DNA of 5,807 nt, from the NCBI GenBank assembly GCA_003021325.1, contig PXQM01000025.1, positions 8,301 through 14,107 of the forward strand. The letters run 5' to 3'. The notes under the pieces are model-generated. The model saw only the letters and a program-made list of their open reading frames with translations, had not been told where the DNA came from and searched no databases. Shown here piece by piece: positions 5,353 to 5,807 of this stretch (position 1 is the stretch's first letter; each line of letters starts with the position of its first letter). The position numbers were made by a program, and so were the translations under genes. The DNA comes from Halobacteriales archaeon QH_10_70_21. Lineage in GTDB: Archaea > Halobacteriota > Halobacteria > Halobacteriales > Haloarculaceae.

Positions 5353-5807
5353 CTACTCGAACACGAGCACGTCGGTCCCGTCGGCCTCGAGGACGACGAC
5401 CTCCTCGCCGCTCTCGGCCTGCTGCTCCTCGACGACCTCGAACATCCCGGGGTCGACGGTGACCGTCTCCTCGCCGAGGTCGACCTCGACGTGGCCCATC
5501 GTCTCCAGTTCGGCCTGGAGTTCGGCGGGGTCGGCGGCCTCGAGTTCGCCCACCACGTCGCCGGCCCTGTCGCGGAAGGCGGGTCCCAGCTCGCTGTGCT
5601 CGATGTCGACGCCGACGGGCACCATCGCGACGCTGGGGTCACCCTCCTCGACGTAGACGGGGCCGTTGACGGCCTCCGCGAGGTCGTAGGTGTCCAGCGG
5701 CCGCTGCTCGTCGAGGTAGACCTCGATGCGGTCGAGGTCGGCGTTCAGCGGCACCCCCTCGTCGGACTTCCAGCCCCGGACCGCCGCGGCGACCGAAGCG
5801 ACTATCT
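5353..5807 (-). CDS. valS: Valyl-tRNA synthetase, C-terminal part (start outside window)
   Basis: This is the end of a larger gene. A GTG at 5754 gives a 133-residue frame, but the same frame remains open to the window edge, adding IVASVAAAVRGWKSDEG before VPLNADLDRIEVYLDEQRPL. About 150 residues are therefore visible and the true start lies beyond 5807. The R-x-WKSDEG-x-PLNA block, followed by acidic beta-rich sequence (TYDLAEAVNGPVYVEEGDPS, VGVDIEHSELGPAFRDRAGD, VVEEQQAESGEEVVVLEADG) and ending VLVFE, resembles the C-terminal anticodon-side region of archaeal valyl-tRNA synthetases, which charge tRNA-Val with valine. The catalytic HIGH and KMSKS motifs lie outside the window and cannot be checked. 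The stop is TAG at 5353-5355. Identification rests on this C-terminal region only; another class I synthetase of the Ile/Val/Leu group is the main alternative. Confidence 0.75.
   Translation of the reverse strand, partial: IVASVAAAVRGWKSDEGVPLNADLDRIEVYLDEQRPLDTYDLAEAVNGPVYVEEGDPSVAMVPVGVDIEHSELGPAFRDRAGDVVGELEAADPAELQAELETMGHVEVDLGEETVTVDPGMFEVVEEQQAESGEEVVVLEADGTDVLVFE

Noticed and set aside
4344..5642. 432-residue minus-strand open frame spanning three genes
   Set aside because: It runs through the CPCC, DUF6360-like and valS genes in a different frame and gives Ser/Arg/Pro-rich sequence without domains.

Overview
The window is chromosomal DNA from a haloarchaeon (class Halobacteria). The evidence is very high GC, Asp/Glu-rich predicted proteins, promoters made of an AT-rich box about 26 bases before the start codon with almost no 5' leader, and several proteins of haloarchaeal type. 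The genus cannot be read from the sequence. It looks like ordinary housekeeping chromosome with a patch of gene decay in the middle. No transposase, phage gene, CRISPR array, rRNA or complete tRNA was seen.

Layout, left to right. 75-254 (+) is a 59-residue acidic protein of the haloarchaeal DUF5786 type. 346-1605 (+) is an MBL/beta-CASP ribonuclease of the CPSF type with all its metal-binding motifs. 1606-2082 has no intact gene. Its left part holds a minus-strand small membrane-protein gene (about 1608-1926) with a good promoter and start but a broken frame. Its right part is a divergent promoter region. 2083-2649 (+) is an intact HAD-family phosphatase resembling 5'(3')-deoxyribonucleotidases. 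2650-2823 is spacer with a 21-base direct repeat. 2824-3578 (+) is a creatininase-family amidohydrolase broken by three frame changes, with an Arg where a metal-binding His is expected. 3727-4566 (+) is an intact aldo/keto reductase. Three minus-strand genes follow: a CPCC-type cysteine-rich protein (4588-4905), a DUF6360-like protein (4931-5215), and the C-terminal part of valyl-tRNA synthetase (5353 to beyond 5807).

The genes do not form one pathway. The left pair (DUF5786-like protein and ribonuclease) and the right minus-strand set (valS, DUF6360-like, CPCC protein) fit RNA metabolism and translation housekeeping. The two broken genes flank the intact HAD gene, so decay, or sequence error, is concentrated between about 1600 and 3580. 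One reading frame stays open from the creatininase remnant into the aldo/keto reductase, which invites a false fused annotation. I found no convincing new multi-gene system. The most interesting items are the two broken genes and the repeat beside one of them.
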